Source of the DNA: Streptomyces catenulae
GTDB taxonomy: Bacteria; Actinomycetota; Actinomycetes; Streptomycetales; Streptomycetaceae
Assembly: GCF_000718015.1 (NCBI RefSeq)
Contig: NZ_JODY01000006.1
Coordinates: 62,001-126,000 of the forward strand
Length of the DNA: 64,000 bases
Reading direction: 5' to 3'
Shown one piece after another: positions 27,371 through 36,588 of the stretch; within the stretch, counting starts at the first letter, position 1; every line of letters starts with the position of its first letter. The notes below the pieces were generated by a model. The model worked only from the letters and a program-made list of their open reading frames with translations, did no database searches and was not told the origin of the DNA. The position numbers and the translations under genes are program-made.

Positions 27371-28129
27371 ATGAACGGCCTGCAGGGAGACCCGACCCCC
27401 GACCACTGCGTCCCTCCGGCGGCCCGGGCCTCCTTCGAGGAGCGCCTGCGCACCGTCGCACGCGAGCACTACCACGACCGTCATCCCTTCAACGTCCGGA
27501 TGCACGAGGGGGAGTTGACCCCGGACGAGCTGCGCCGCTGGATCCGTAACCGGTTCCACTACCAGCGCCACATCCCCGTCAAGGACGCCCTGATCACCGC
27601 GAAACTCGGCACGCCCGAACTGCGCCGGATGTGGCTGCGGCGGATCCGTGACCACGACGGCGACCGCGAGGGCGAGGGCGGCATCGAGCGCTGGCTGCGG
27701 CTGGGGGAGGCCGCCGGGATCGACCGCGCCGTCCTGCTGGACGAGTCCGGGGTGCTGCCCGGCGTCCGTCTCGCCGTCGAGGGCTATGTGAACTTCTGCC
27801 GACTGCGCTCCCCGCTGGAGGCGGTCGCCGCCTCCCTCACCGAACTGTCCGCCCCGGACATCATGCGCACCCGCATCGGCGCCTTCGAACGCCACTACCC
27901 GTGGATCGAGCGGGACGGCCTGACCTACTTCCACGACCGGCAGGGGCAGGGCAGCCGGGACAGCAAGGAAGCCCTCGCCCTCGTCCTCGACGGCGCCCGG
28001 ACCGAGGCGGACCAGGACCGCGCCGTCGCCGCCCTCACCTTCAAGTGCGACGTCCTCTGGTCGCTCCTCGACGCGGTCGAACGCGGTGGCCGCCCGCCCG
28101 CCGCCGACCCGGCCGGAGCCCGCCCGTGA
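27371..28129 (+). CDS. pqqC: Pyrroloquinoline-quinone synthase PqqC
   Basis: 252 residues, usual length; ATG at 27371 with GGAG upstream. Cofactor-free oxidase of the heme-oxygenase-like fold. Conserved segments include YHDRHPFNVRMHEGELT (about 27-43), WIRNRFHYQRHIPVKDA (about 48-64), FCRLRSPLEAVAASLTELSAP and DGLTYFHDR near residue 180. It performs the final ring closure and eight-electron oxidation to PQQ. The stop overlaps the GTG of pqqD (GTGA), so the two are translationally coupled. Confidence 0.95.
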   Translation: MNGLQGDPTPDHCVPPAARASFEERLRTVAREHYHDRHPFNVRMHEGELTPDELRRWIRNRFHYQRHIPVKDALITAKLGTPELRRMWLRRIRDHDGDREGEGGIERWLRLGEAAGIDRAVLLDESGVLPGVRLAVEGYVNFCRLRSPLEAVAASLTELSAPDIMRTRIGAFERHYPWIERDGLTYFHDRQGQGSRDSKEALALVLDGARTEADQDRAVAALTFKCDVLWSLLDAVERGGRPPAADPAGARP

Positions 28130-28383
28130 CCACCTGGCGCCCGGGCCCCGCCCCCGGCGTCCTCCTCCGCGCCGACCGGGTCCGCGGCGTCGACCTGCTG
28201 CTCCTGCCCGAACGCGTCGTGGTGCTGGAGGGCTCGGCGGGCGAGGTGCTGCGGCTCTGCGACGGCACCCGCGACGTCCCGCAGATCGTCCGGGAACTGA
28301 CCGCCCGCCACCCCGACGCGCCGATCGCCGACGAGGTCCCCGCCTTCCTCGACCGCGTACGGAAGGAGGGCTGGCTGCGATGA
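28126..28383 (+). CDS. pqqD: PQQ biosynthesis peptide chaperone PqqD
   Basis: 85 residues starting with GTG at 28126. A winged-helix-like RiPP recognition protein: LLLPERVVVLEGSAGEVLRLCDGTRDVPQIVRELTAR is the typical beta-strand and helix region that binds the PqqA leader and presents it to PqqE. It ends in an ATGA overlap with pqqE, which fits stable PqqD-PqqE complexes known for the pathway. Confidence 0.94.
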   Translation: MTTWRPGPAPGVLLRADRVRGVDLLLLPERVVVLEGSAGEVLRLCDGTRDVPQIVRELTARHPDAPIADEVPAFLDRVRKEGWLR

Positions 28384-29540
28384 CCCCGCACCCCGCCCCC
28401 GACGACGGGCCCGCGCCCGGCGCCATGGCACCTCCGCCGCCCTGGGCGCTGCTCGCCGAGCTGACCCACGCCTGCCCGCTGCACTGCACCTACTGCTCCA
28501 ACCCCCTCGAACTCGCCGCCCGCAGCACCGAGCTGACGCTCCCCGAATGGCAGGACACCTTCCGTCAGGCCGCCGACCTCGGCGTCGTCAGCGCCCATCT
28601 CTCCGGCGGCGAACCGCTGCTCCGCGCCGACCTCACCGAGATCGTCGCCGCGGCCGACGGGGCGGGCATCCACACCCAGCTGATCACCAGCGGCGTCGGG
28701 CTGACCCGCGAGCGGCTGGCCGCGCTCACCGGCGCCGGACTGCGCAGCGTCCAGCTCTCCGTCCAGCACGCCGACGCGGCGGCGGGCGACCGGATCGCCG
28801 GGCGGCGCCGCGCCCACACCGAGAAGGAGCGCGCCGCGGCCCTCGTCACCGACGCCGGACTCCCGCTCGGCCTCAACGTCGTGCTGCACCGCCACAACCT
28901 CGCCGCCCTCGACGCACTGATCGACCTCGCCCCTGCCTGGGGCGCCGGACGTATCGAGCTGGCCAACACGCAGTTCTACGGCTGGGCGCTGCTCAACAAG
29001 GCCGAACTGCTGCCCACCCGGGCACAGTTGGCCGAGGCCGAGGAGACCGTACGGCGTCGGCGGCGGGAGTTGGACGGCCGGGTCGAGGTGATCTGGGTCG
29101 TCCCCGACCACTTCGACGGCACCGCCAAACCCTGCATGGGCGGCTGGGGCGCCGTCTCCCTCACCGTCACCCCCGACGGCACCGTCCTGCCCTGCCCGGC
29201 TGCCGCCGCCCTCCCCGGGCTCGACCCGCCCGGCGTCCGCGACCGGCCGCTGCGCTGGATCTGGGAGCGCTCCCCGGCCTTCGCCCGCTACCGCGGCACC
29301 GACTGGATGCGCGAGCCCTGCCGCAGCTGCGCGCTGCGCGAGCGGGACTTCGGTGGCTGCCGCTGCCAGGCGTACGCCCTCACCGGGGACGCCGCCGCCA
29401 CCGACCCGGCGTGCCGCCACTCCCCGCACCACACCGTCATCCGTGACCTGGTGGACGCACCCGCGCCACCGTCCCGCGCGCTGGGCCGCCCCCGGCGACC
29501 CGGCCGTCCGTCCCCGTCCCGCAGAGTGGAGAACCCCTGA
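28380..29540 (+). CDS. pqqE: PqqA peptide cyclase PqqE (radical SAM/SPASM)
   Basis: 386 residues. The radical SAM cluster CPLHCTYC (CX3CX2C, Cys32, 36, 39) lies inside the family signature ending SNPLEL. The SGGEPLLR SAM-binding motif is at about residue 76. C-terminal cysteines (KPCMGGWG, LPCPAAA, PCRSCALRERDFGGCRC, DPAC) form the SPASM auxiliary clusters. PqqE makes the carbon-carbon bond between Glu and Tyr of PqqA. The C-terminal tail after about residue 345 is Pro/Arg-rich and longer than usual. Its stop codon overlaps the ATG of the next gene (TGATG). Confidence 0.96.
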   Translation: MTPHPAPDDGPAPGAMAPPPPWALLAELTHACPLHCTYCSNPLELAARSTELTLPEWQDTFRQAADLGVVSAHLSGGEPLLRADLTEIVAAADGAGIHTQLITSGVGLTRERLAALTGAGLRSVQLSVQHADAAAGDRIAGRRRAHTEKERAAALVTDAGLPLGLNVVLHRHNLAALDALIDLAPAWGAGRIELANTQFYGWALLNKAELLPTRAQLAEAEETVRRRRRELDGRVEVIWVVPDHFDGTAKPCMGGWGAVSLTVTPDGTVLPCPAAAALPGLDPPGVRDRPLRWIWERSPAFARYRGTDWMREPCRSCALRERDFGGCRCQAYALTGDAAATDPACRHSPHHTVIRDLVDAPAPPSRALGRPRRPGRPSPSRRVENP

Positions 29541-30562
29541 TGGATCGCGCCACCTCCCCCACCCGCCGCCGCGCCCTGGTCGGCGCCGTGGCCGCGACGC
29601 TCCTGGCCACCGCCGCCACGGCCGGTGCCGCCGGCCCCTCCGCCGCCGCGCCGCCCGCGCACACCCCGAAGGCCACCCCGCCGATGGCCGCCGCGCCCTA
29701 CGAGTACCTCGGCTGGGGCGACCCGCAGCCGCCCGCCGACGTGATGAAGGCGACCGGCATCAAGTGGTTCACCCTCGCCTTCATCCTCTCCGACGGCGGC
29801 TGCAACCCCGCCTGGGACGGCGAACGGCCGCTGACCGGCGGCAGCGACGCCAAGGCGATCGACGCGATCCGCGCGGGCGGCGGGGACGTCGTCATCTCCG
29901 CCGGTGGCTGGAGCGGCAACAAGCTCGGCGAGAAGTGCACCAGCGCCGATGCCCTGGCCGGTGCGTACCAGAAGGTCATCGACGCGTACCACCTCAAGGC
30001 CCTCGACATCGACATCGAGGACACCGAGATGAGCAACGCCACCGTCCGGCAGCGGGTCGTCGACGCCCTGAAGAAGGTCAAGGACGCCAACCAGGGGCTC
30101 GTCACCTACGTCACCATGGGCACCACCCCCGAGGGCCCGACCGACGAGGGCAAGGACCTCATCCGCCGCGGCGCCAAGGCGGGGCTGGACAACGACGGCT
30201 GGGTGGTCATGCCGTTCGACTTCGGCAGCCACACCGGCACCATGGGCGAGGCCACCGTCAGCGCCCTCGACGGTCTCGCCGCCGACGTCAAGGCGGCCTA
30301 CGGCTACAGCGAGGACGACGCCTACCGGAGGATCGGCGTCTCCTCCATGAACGGCCACACCGACGAGGACGACGAGAACGTCACCCTCGACGACTTCCGG
30401 AAGATCCTCGACTACGCCCGCGCCCACCATCTGGCCCGCTTCGCCTACTGGGCGGTCAACCGCGACCGCTCCTGCGGCTCCGGCAGCGACGGCGACAGCT
30501 GCAGCGGCGTCGACCAGGAGCCCTACGCGTACACCAAGATCGTGGCGCAGTACGAGGGCTGA
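29540..30562 (+). CDS. Secreted GH18-like (chitinase-type) protein coupled to the pqq operon
   Basis: 340 residues. The N-terminus has a twin-arginine/Sec-type signal (TRRRALVGAVAATLLATAAT) and AxA sites before about residue 50. The rest is a GH18-like TIM barrel: GWGDPQPP start, VVISAGGWSG (about 118), and LDIDIEDTE (about 156-164), the counterpart of the DxDxE active site with its final Glu present. It ends with ARFAYWAVNRDRSCGSGSDGDSCSG, typical of small bacterial chitinase-like proteins. Its ATG overlaps the pqqE stop, so it is co-expressed with PQQ synthesis, which is unexpected. Chitin hydrolysis is inferred, not shown. Confidence 0.85.
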   Translation: MDRATSPTRRRALVGAVAATLLATAATAGAAGPSAAAPPAHTPKATPPMAAAPYEYLGWGDPQPPADVMKATGIKWFTLAFILSDGGCNPAWDGERPLTGGSDAKAIDAIRAGGGDVVISAGGWSGNKLGEKCTSADALAGAYQKVIDAYHLKALDIDIEDTEMSNATVRQRVVDALKKVKDANQGLVTYVTMGTTPEGPTDEGKDLIRRGAKAGLDNDGWVVMPFDFGSHTGTMGEATVSALDGLAADVKAAYGYSEDDAYRRIGVSSMNGHTDEDDENVTLDDFRKILDYARAHHLARFAYWAVNRDRSCGSGSDGDSCSGVDQEPYAYTKIVAQYEG

Positions 30563-30581
30563 GCGCGGAGGAGGAGCGGAG

Positions 30582-30611
30582 CGGCGGCCCCCGGAGCACC
30601 GGGGGCCGCCG
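30582..30611. terminator. Terminator of the pqq operon
   Basis: Perfect 13-base arms (30582-30594 and 30599-30611) with a 4-base loop, between the convergent GH18-like gene and the small gene at 30660. Confidence 0.75.
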
Positions 30612-30659
30612 TACGTCCGTGGTGTGGCGCACGTATGACGGTGCGTCAGGCGCGGTAGG

Positions 30660-30875
30660 TCACGCGGCCTCGACGACCTCCGCGCGCACCGCCTGCGTCC
30701 AGTTCTCCAGCAGCGTCGCGTACTCCGTCATGTCCTGCGCCGTCCACGTCCAGCTGGGCCGGGCGCAGACGAAACGGCGGATCGCTTCGTTGGCCTCGGC
30801 GGCAGGGGCGGGCACGCCCGAAAGGGCGGAAGGAGGAGGGGACATGGCAGACATGCTAGGGGCAGTCACTGACAT
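30660..30875 (-). CDS. Small hypothetical protein
   Basis: About 71 residues if the ATG at 30875 is used; ATGs at 30854 and 30845 are alternatives, none with a good RBS. The conserved-looking part is the C-terminal helix pair (EANEAIRRFVCARPSWTW and MTEYATLLENWTQAV). Short Streptomyces proteins of this kind are frequent and uncharacterised. No motif or membrane segment; function not assigned. Confidence 0.55.
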   Translation of the reverse strand: MSVTAPSMSAMSPPPSALSGVPAPAAEANEAIRRFVCARPSWTWTAQDMTEYATLLENWTQAVRAEVVEAA

Positions 30876-31044
30876 TTCCGCACCCCGTGCACGGCCCCGC
30901 CCGGCCCCCGGCGCCGTACCCATGAGCCTCGTCCGTCCCCCAACTCCCGGCTGACCAGCGCAAACAGCGGAACGTTCCCCAAGGGTTCGCTGGCTGCATG
31001 TGTCCCTTCCCACACGCTCAGCGACCACCCCGGGCCCGGGAGCC

Positions 31045-31917
31045 TCATCCCGCCGACTCCGCCGCGTGCGGGGCGAGCACCCCGGCGCCGATGAGCGCGA
31101 ACAGCGCGACGCCCAGCACGATGCGGTAGATCACGAACGGCAGGAAGCTCTTCGAGCTGATGAACCTCATGAACCAGGCGATCACCGCGTACCCCACGGC
31201 GAACGCGACGACGGTGGCGAGCAGCGTCGGGCCCCACGCGACGTGGCCCTCGCCCACGTCCTTCAACTCGTAGAGCCCGGAGGCGAGGACGGCGGGGACG
31301 GCGAGCAGGAAGGAGTAACGGGCGGCGGACTCACGGGTGTAGCCCATCAGCAGACCGCCGCTGATCGTGGCGCCGGAGCGGGAGACGCCCGGGATCAGCG
31401 CCATCGCCTGGCAGACGCCGTAGAGCAGACCGTCGCGGACGGTCAGGTCGCCGAGGTCCTTGCGGCGGGCGGCCGCGCGGTGGCGTCCGCCGTGCTCCGC
31501 CCGCGCCGCCCGCCGGTCCGCGAAACCCAGCACGAGGCCCAGCACGATCAACGTGGTGGCGATCAGCCGCAGATCGCGGAAGGGCCCCTCGATCGCATCC
31601 TTCAGCGTCAGCCCCAGCACCCCGATCGGCACCGACCCCACGATCACCAGCCAGCCCGTCCGCGCGTCCTGATCGCTCCGCATCCGGCGGTCGAACAGCG
31701 ACCGCGCCCACGCCGAGACGATCCGCGCGATGTCGGCGCGGAAGTACAGCAGCACGGCGGCTTCGGTACCGATCTGGGTGATGGCGGTGAACGCCGCGCC
31801 CGGATCGTGCCAGCCCGCGAACGCGGCGGTCAGCCGCAGATGGGCGCTGGAGGAGACGGGCAGGAACTCGGTCAGCCCTTGGACGAGTCCGAGGACGAAG
31901 GAAGCGAACCAGCTCAT
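31045..31917 (-). CDS. uppP: Undecaprenyl-diphosphatase UppP (BacA)
   Basis: 290 residues, eight or so membrane segments. Both family motifs are present: [17 protein letters not shown] (about 10-26) with the catalytic Glu and Ser residues, and [10 protein letters not shown] (about 172-181). It removes the terminal phosphate of undecaprenyl pyrophosphate to recycle the lipid carrier for cell wall synthesis. Multi-copy or active BacA proteins give bacitracin resistance in other bacteria. The start at 31917 leaves out a non-homologous 49-residue extension. Monocistronic in appearance. Confidence 0.95.
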   Translation of the reverse strand: MSWFASFVLGLVQGLTEFLPVSSSAHLRLTAAFAGWHDPGAAFTAITQIGTEAAVLLYFRADIARIVSAWARSLFDRRMRSDQDARTGWLVIVGSVPIGVLGLTLKDAIEGPFRDLRLIATTLIVLGLVLGFADRRAARAEHGGRHRAAARRKDLGDLTVRDGLLYGVCQAMALIPGVSRSGATISGGLLMGYTRESAARYSFLLAVPAVLASGLYELKDVGEGHVAWGPTLLATVVAFAVGYAVIAWFMRFISSKSFLPFVIYRIVLGVALFALIGAGVLAPHAAESAG

Positions 31918-32092
31918 GGGGCGGCAATCCCGGGATGAGGCCACCCGCCCCCGCCCGCCCCCGCGCGCCGCCGGGCGTCGGGGAAGCGGCACGGCACGGC
32001 GGACGGCGAGGCGATCATGTGGCGGCCCGGGCACCGTAACGACGGAAGGTGTACGGCGGACCACACCCGGACGGCCACCGGGTGACCGCGGG

Positions 32093-32794
32093 TCAGCCGC
32101 CGCGCAGCGCCGCCCGCTTACGCCAGGCGAACCCCGCCGCCACCAGCCCGCTCACCGCGATGAACGCCATCGCGAGCAGGAACGCCGGGGAGGTGGGGGC
32201 GGTCGCCCGCGCCCCCGCGACCGTGTACGCCACGGTGTTGGGGACGCTGCCCACCGCGGTGGCCAGCAGAAACGACGACCAGCGCATCCGGGAGACCGCG
32301 GCGCAGTAGTTGGTCCCCCAGAACGGCAGCCCCGGCAGCAGCCGGACCACCAGCATGGAGCGGAAACCGTGCTCGCTCAGCTGCCGGTCGGCGGCGGTCA
32401 GCCACCGCGCCCGCAGCATCCGCCGCAGCGCGTCCTGCCCCAGCCACCGGCCGAGCCCGAACGCGAACCCGGCGCCCAGCACCGTCCCGGCGAGCGCGGT
32501 GACGCTCCCCGAACTGCTGCCGAACACCGCGCCCGCCGCGAGGTTCAGGAACGGCCGCGGTACGAACGCGGTGGTGCACACGCCGTACGCCACGGCGTAG
32601 ACGACCAGCCCACCGGGCCCCGTCATCGGCTCCGGCAGCTCCCCGGTCAGCAGCCGCTGCGGCTGCCACCACACCATCGCCGCCGCCGCGCAGGCCAGCA
32701 CCACCGCGAGCAGCGCCAGCCGGCACCAGGGGGAGAGGAGCAGGCGCGCGGCGCGCGCGGCGGGACCGTCGGAGGGCGCGGCGGGTTCGAACAC
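32093..32794 (-). CDS. TVP38/TMEM64 (VTT domain) membrane protein
   Basis: 233 residues from the GTG at 32794. Six or so membrane segments. The VTT/SNARE-associated core is [36 protein letters not shown], with [18 protein letters not shown] following, characteristic of the family that includes YdjX and TVP38; related VTT proteins scramble or handle lipids. TACGCT lies six bases before the GTG with no RBS, so I favour a leaderless start; the frame is open further upstream. Function beyond the family is unknown. Confidence 0.82.
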   Translation of the reverse strand: MFEPAAPSDGPAARAARLLLSPWCRLALLAVVLACAAAAMVWWQPQRLLTGELPEPMTGPGGLVVYAVAYGVCTTAFVPRPFLNLAAGAVFGSSSGSVTALAGTVLGAGFAFGLGRWLGQDALRRMLRARWLTAADRQLSEHGFRSMLVVRLLPGLPFWGTNYCAAVSRMRWSSFLLATAVGSVPNTVAYTVAGARATAPTSPAFLLAMAFIAVSGLVAAGFAWRKRAALRGG

Positions 32795-32933
32795 GTCGGG
32801 AGCGTAACCGACCGGCACCCGCCCACCAGGGGTCCGTGAGGCGCGCCGCTCAGGGTGGCGCCGCGGGCGCGCACGGCCGCCCTCGCCGCGCCCCGTCCCC
32901 GCCCCGTCCGCGCCCGCCCGGCACAATGGGGGA

Positions 32934-33788
32934 GTGGACGCACCCTCCGAGCCGATACCGGTCATCCGTGCCGTGGACGGCGGCACCGCCCGACTCCTGC
33001 CCGACGTCGACCGGCCCCGGGCCCGGCTGCTGACCGTCGACGGCGCCCCGCAGTCCTACGTGGACCTCGACGCCCCCGACCACCTGGAGTTCGAGTACGT
33101 CCGCCGCCTCGCCCACGTCCTGGACGAGGCGGCACCACCCGGGGAACCGCTCGACGTGCTCCACCTCGGCGGCGGCGCGATGACCCTGCCCCGCTACGTC
33201 GCCGCCACCCGCCCCGGCTCCCGCCAGCAGGTCGTCGAGGCCGACCGGGGGCTGCTCGCCCTCGTCGCCGACGAACTGCCGCTGCCCGCCGGGAGCGGCG
33301 TCACCGTCCACGCGGGCGACGCCCGGCAGGCGCTGGAGGAGGCGCCCGCGGCCACCGCCGACCTCGTCATCGGCGATGTCTTCGGCGGCTCGCGGGTCCC
33401 CGCGCATCTGACCACCGTCAGCTACGCCCGCGCCGTGGCCCGTGTGCTGCGCCCCGGCGGGATCTACGCGGCGAACCTCGCCGACGGCGCCCCCTTCACC
33501 TTCCTGCGCGGTCAGCTCGCGGGCGCCGCCGCGGTCTGGCCCGAGGTGGCGCTGATCGCCGAACCCTCCGTGCTCCGTGGCCGCCGCTTCGGCAACACCG
33601 TCCTCGTCGCCTCCGACGCCCCGCTGCCGCTGGCCGCGCTGACCCGCCGCGCGGCCGGTGACGCCTTCCCGGCACGGGTGACGCACGGCGCCGCGCTGCG
33701 GCGGCTGACCGGCGACGCCGTCCCGGTGGCGGACGCCGACGCGGTCGCCTCGCCCGAGCCGCCGCAGGGCGCGTTCAGCCTCGGCTGA
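32934..33788 (+). CDS. Spermidine synthase-like methyltransferase-fold protein
   Basis: 284 residues from the GTG at 32934, which follows CACAAT by six bases (probable leaderless start). The Rossmann core VLHLGGGAMTLPRYVAATRP (about 79-98) and the VIGDVFGGSRVPAHLTT segment (about 145-161) match the spermidine-synthase-like branch of class I methyltransferase folds. DVFGG occupies the catalytic Asp position. Aminopropyl transfer to putrescine is possible, but many short actinobacterial members have no proven activity. It is soluble, without the membrane domain found in some homologues. Confidence 0.8.
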   Translation: MDAPSEPIPVIRAVDGGTARLLPDVDRPRARLLTVDGAPQSYVDLDAPDHLEFEYVRRLAHVLDEAAPPGEPLDVLHLGGGAMTLPRYVAATRPGSRQQVVEADRGLLALVADELPLPAGSGVTVHAGDARQALEEAPAATADLVIGDVFGGSRVPAHLTTVSYARAVARVLRPGGIYAANLADGAPFTFLRGQLAGAAAVWPEVALIAEPSVLRGRRFGNTVLVASDAPLPLAALTRRAAGDAFPARVTHGAALRRLTGDAVPVADADAVASPEPPQGAFSLG

Positions 33789-33809
33789 CCGGCCGGACGG
33801 CCCGCCGCC

Positions 33810-35084
33810 TCAGCCGACCACCGGATCCTCCGCCGCGGGCGGCGTCGCCGGTGGCGTCACGCCCGCCGCCGCGACCGTGGTCCGCCGGGTCAGTTGCCGT
33901 ACGTCCGGGACGCACAGCACCGCCGCGGTCAGCAGCACGACCACACCGGCGCACCCCCACAGCGCGGTGTGCAGACCGACGGCTTCCTGTACGGGACCGG
34001 CGAGCGCGGTGGCCAGCGGGATCCCGGCGAGCGAGCCCAGCCAGTCGTAGGAGGAGACCCGGGAGAACTTCTCCTCCGGGATCTCCTGGTGCAGCGCCGT
34101 CATCCAGGTCACCGAGAAGATCTCCACGGAGACGCCGGTCAGCGCCATCACCACGGTCAGCCACCCGGCGGGGAGCGGCACCGCCAGCGCCGCCGAGGGC
34201 AGGGCGAGCGGGAAGATGCAGAGCGAACCGGTGAGCAGCAGCCGCCGGGGGCGGTAGCGGGTCATCAGCAGCGCCCCGGCCAGGGTGCCCGCGCCGAACG
34301 CGCCGAGCGCCACGCCCCAGGGCCCCGGGCCGCCCAGGTGCGCCTCGGCGACCAGCGGGCCGTAGACCGCCTCCGCCGCCGCGATCACCGCGTTGACCAG
34401 GGCGAACTGCACCACCACCGACCACAGCCAGGGCCGTGAGATCACCTCGCGCCAGCCGTCGCGCAGCGACCGGAGCATGCCGACGTCGCCGGTACGCGGC
34501 GGCACCCCGCTCACATCGAGGAAGGCGCGCAGCGCCCCGGCGCAGGCGAAGGCCACCGCGTCGGCGGCGAGCACCCAGCCCGGTCCGACGGCCGCGATCA
34601 GCGCGCCGCCGAGCGCGGCGCCGCCGATGTTGGCGCCGTTCATGCCCATCCGGAACACCGCGAACGCCCGCGCCGAGTGCTCCCCGGAGACGCTGGCGAG
34701 GACCATGCCCTCCGAGGCGGGCGCGAAGAACGCCTGCCCGGTGCCGCCCAGCGCCGCGAGCACCGCCATCTGCCACAGCCGCGGCTCCCCGGCCAGCACC
34801 AGCAGCGCGAAGGCGCCCTGGGAGACGCAGCTGAGGGCGTTGGCCGCGACCATCACCCGGTGCCGCGGCAGCCGGTCGGCGAGCGCCCCGCCGACCAGCA
34901 CCAGCGCGATCAGCGGCACGGTGCGGGCGGCGGCGACCAGCCCGACGTCGGTGGCGGAGCCGCCCGCCCCCAGGACGGCGAAGGCGGCGGCGATCAGCGC
35001 GCCGGAGTGGCCGAGCCCGGAGACGACCGTGGCGGCCGTGAGGATCGTGTAGTTCCGCCCCGCCCAGGTGGGCCGAGCCCTCAC
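33810..35084 (-). CDS. MFS transporter, EntS-like branch
   Basis: 424 residues from a GTG at 35084; the frame is open to 35336 but that would overlap the divergent gene, and no start has a good RBS, so the N-terminus is uncertain. Twelve membrane segments, motif A-like GGALADRLPRHRVMV (about 64-78) and the FAPASEGMVLASV region are typical of the MFS_3/enterobactin-exporter group of drug and siderophore exporters. Pro/Ala-rich cytoplasmic C-terminus. The cargo is unknown; no siderophore genes are near. Convergent with the spermidine synthase-like gene. Confidence 0.83.
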   Translation of the reverse strand: MRARPTWAGRNYTILTAATVVSGLGHSGALIAAAFAVLGAGGSATDVGLVAAARTVPLIALVLVGGALADRLPRHRVMVAANALSCVSQGAFALLVLAGEPRLWQMAVLAALGGTGQAFFAPASEGMVLASVSGEHSARAFAVFRMGMNGANIGGAALGGALIAAVGPGWVLAADAVAFACAGALRAFLDVSGVPPRTGDVGMLRSLRDGWREVISRPWLWSVVVQFALVNAVIAAAEAVYGPLVAEAHLGGPGPWGVALGAFGAGTLAGALLMTRYRPRRLLLTGSLCIFPLALPSAALAVPLPAGWLTVVMALTGVSVEIFSVTWMTALHQEIPEEKFSRVSSYDWLGSLAGIPLATALAGPVQEAVGLHTALWGCAGVVVLLTAAVLCVPDVRQLTRRTTVAAAGVTPPATPPAAEDPVVG

Positions 35085-35220
35085 CGCCGCACCGCTGACA
35101 CGAGGGCCGGGCGTACGGGGCGGGGGAGCGGGCCGGGTCTCCCGGGCGCTGGTGCGGTCGTCATGGGGGTCAACGATAAGTGCCGCACGGATGCCGCCGG
35201 GCGGGGCCTTCCCCGACAAG

Positions 35221-35234
35221 CTACTCGTAGGTAA
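35221..35234 (+). promoter_or_regulatory. Operator-like sequence before the thioesterase-like gene
   Basis: CTACTCGTAGGTAA shares 10 of 14 positions with the palindromic operator TTACTCGCGAGTAA at 14057-14070, and itself contains CTACTCGTAG. It ends one base before the ATG. Possibly the same TetR regulator; low certainty. Confidence 0.3.
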
Positions 35235-35235
35235 C

Positions 35236-35700
35236 ATGACGCGCATGTCTTCCGAGCCCCTGCCGTCCATCGGCGCGATGATGGCGGCCTCCGTGCCGAT
35301 GGTCCGCACCCTCAACCTCGAATTCACCGAGACCACGCCCGAGCGCGCCGTCGTCCGGCTGCCCGATCAGCCCGCCTTCCACAACCACGTCGCCGGACCG
35401 CACGCCGGGGCGATGTTCACCCTCGCCGAGTCCGCCAGCGGCGCCATCGTGATGAGCGCCTTCGGCTCCGAGCTGCACCGCGCCGTCCCGCTCGCCGTCG
35501 GCGCCGAGATCGGCTACAAGAAGCTCGCGATGGGCCCCGTCACCGCCACCGCGGAGCTGGGCCGCCCCGTCGCCGAGGTGATCGCCGACCTCGACGCCGG
35601 GCAGCGCCCCGAATTCCCCGTGAACGTCACACTCACCCGCGAGGACGGCGCGGTGACCGGTGAGATGTCCATCGTCTGGACTCTCCGCCCGAACAACTGA
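35236..35700 (+). CDS. Hotdog-fold thioesterase-like protein (DUF4442/PaaI type)
   Basis: 154 residues from the ATG at 35236; a second ATG at 35245 is possible. The hotdog helix HNHVAGPHAGAMFTLAESASGAI (about 51-73) and beta strands GAEIGYKKLAMGPVTATAEL are clear. Such proteins usually hydrolyse acyl-CoA thioesters in the cytoplasm; the DUF4442 group has not been assigned a substrate. The sequence just before the start resembles the operator of the acyl-CoA dehydrogenase gene, which would fit a fatty-acyl role. Confidence 0.82.
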   Translation: MTRMSSEPLPSIGAMMAASVPMVRTLNLEFTETTPERAVVRLPDQPAFHNHVAGPHAGAMFTLAESASGAIVMSAFGSELHRAVPLAVGAEIGYKKLAMGPVTATAELGRPVAEVIADLDAGQRPEFPVNVTLTREDGAVTGEMSIVWTLRPNN

Positions 35701-35882
35701 TCCCGCCTTCACCTCTCCTTCCGGACGTTCCCCGGCGCGTGCGCGACCCCGCCCGCGCGCCGGGGTGTCGAGTACGCTTCCCAGGCGCGCCCATCCGGGC
35801 GCGCCGGGGGAATCGGATGCACCGGCTTCGGTGACACCGGCAGCGGCCCACGGGGGCCCGACACCATGCGGAGGAAGCGGCT

Positions 35883-36536
35883 TTGCACATCCAGGAGTGG
35901 CTGGCGACGGTACCGGCCATCAGCGTGTACCTCCTGGTCGGAGTGGTCATCGGGGTGGAGAGCCTGGGCATTCCGCTGCCGGGTGAGATCGTCCTCGTCA
36001 GCGCGGCGATCCTGGCCGCCACCCAGGACCACATCGACCCCTTCGTACTGGGTGCCTGCGCGTCGGCCGGTGCGATCATCGGCGACTCGATCGGCTACCT
36101 CATCGGCCGCAAGGGCGGGCAGCCGTTGCTGGACTGGGCGGGCCGCAAGTTCCCCAAGCACTTCGGGCCCGACCATGTCGCGATGGCCGAGGAGAAGTTC
36201 CACAAGTGGGGCATGTGGGCGGTCTTCATCGGCCGCTTCATCGCCCTGCTGCGGATCTTCGCCGGTCCGCTGTCGGGCGTCCTGAAGATGCCGTACTGGA
36301 AGTTTCTGATCGCCAATATCCTCGGCGGCATCGTCTGGGCCGGTGGCACCACCGCCCTCATCTACAGCGTCGGCGTGGTCGCCGAGGCATGGCTCCAGCG
36401 CTTCTCCTGGCTGGGCCTGGTCGCCGCCCTGCTCTTCGGCGTCGGCTCGTTCCTCCTCATGAAGCAGCGCGCCAAGAAGGCCGCCGCCGCCCGCGAGGCG
36501 GCCGAGGAGAAGCCGGTCGGCGCCTCGACCGACTGA
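35883..36536 (+). CDS. DedA-family membrane protein
   Basis: 217 residues starting with TTG at 35883, supported by GAGGAAG nine bases upstream. About five membrane segments; family signatures ESLGIPLPGEIVLVSAAIL (about 26-44), GDSIGYLIGRKGG (about 66-78), and FIGRFIALLRIFAGPLSGVLKMPYWKF (about 116-142) with the conserved Arg residues. DedA proteins act in membrane homeostasis, and some recycle undecaprenyl phosphate or other lipids. Lys/Ala/Glu-rich cytoplasmic tail. It stands alone; a terminator follows at 36553. Confidence 0.9.
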   Translation: MHIQEWLATVPAISVYLLVGVVIGVESLGIPLPGEIVLVSAAILAATQDHIDPFVLGACASAGAIIGDSIGYLIGRKGGQPLLDWAGRKFPKHFGPDHVAMAEEKFHKWGMWAVFIGRFIALLRIFAGPLSGVLKMPYWKFLIANILGGIVWAGGTTALIYSVGVVAEAWLQRFSWLGLVAALLFGVGSFLLMKQRAKKAAAAREAAEEKPVGASTD

Positions 36537-36552
36537 CCCGTCCTCGTCTCTC

Positions 36553-36582
36553 CCGGCCCGGTGGCTGCTGCCGCCGGGCCGG
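36553..36582. terminator. Terminator after the DedA gene
   Basis: 13-base arms (36553-36565 and 36570-36582) with one T-G wobble and a 4-base loop, between convergent genes. Confidence 0.65.
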
Positions 36583-36588
36583 TGGCGT

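Noticed and set aside
35085..35336. N-terminal extension of the EntS-like MFS gene
   Set aside because: Would overlap the start of the divergent thioesterase-like gene and has no homology to MFS proteins.
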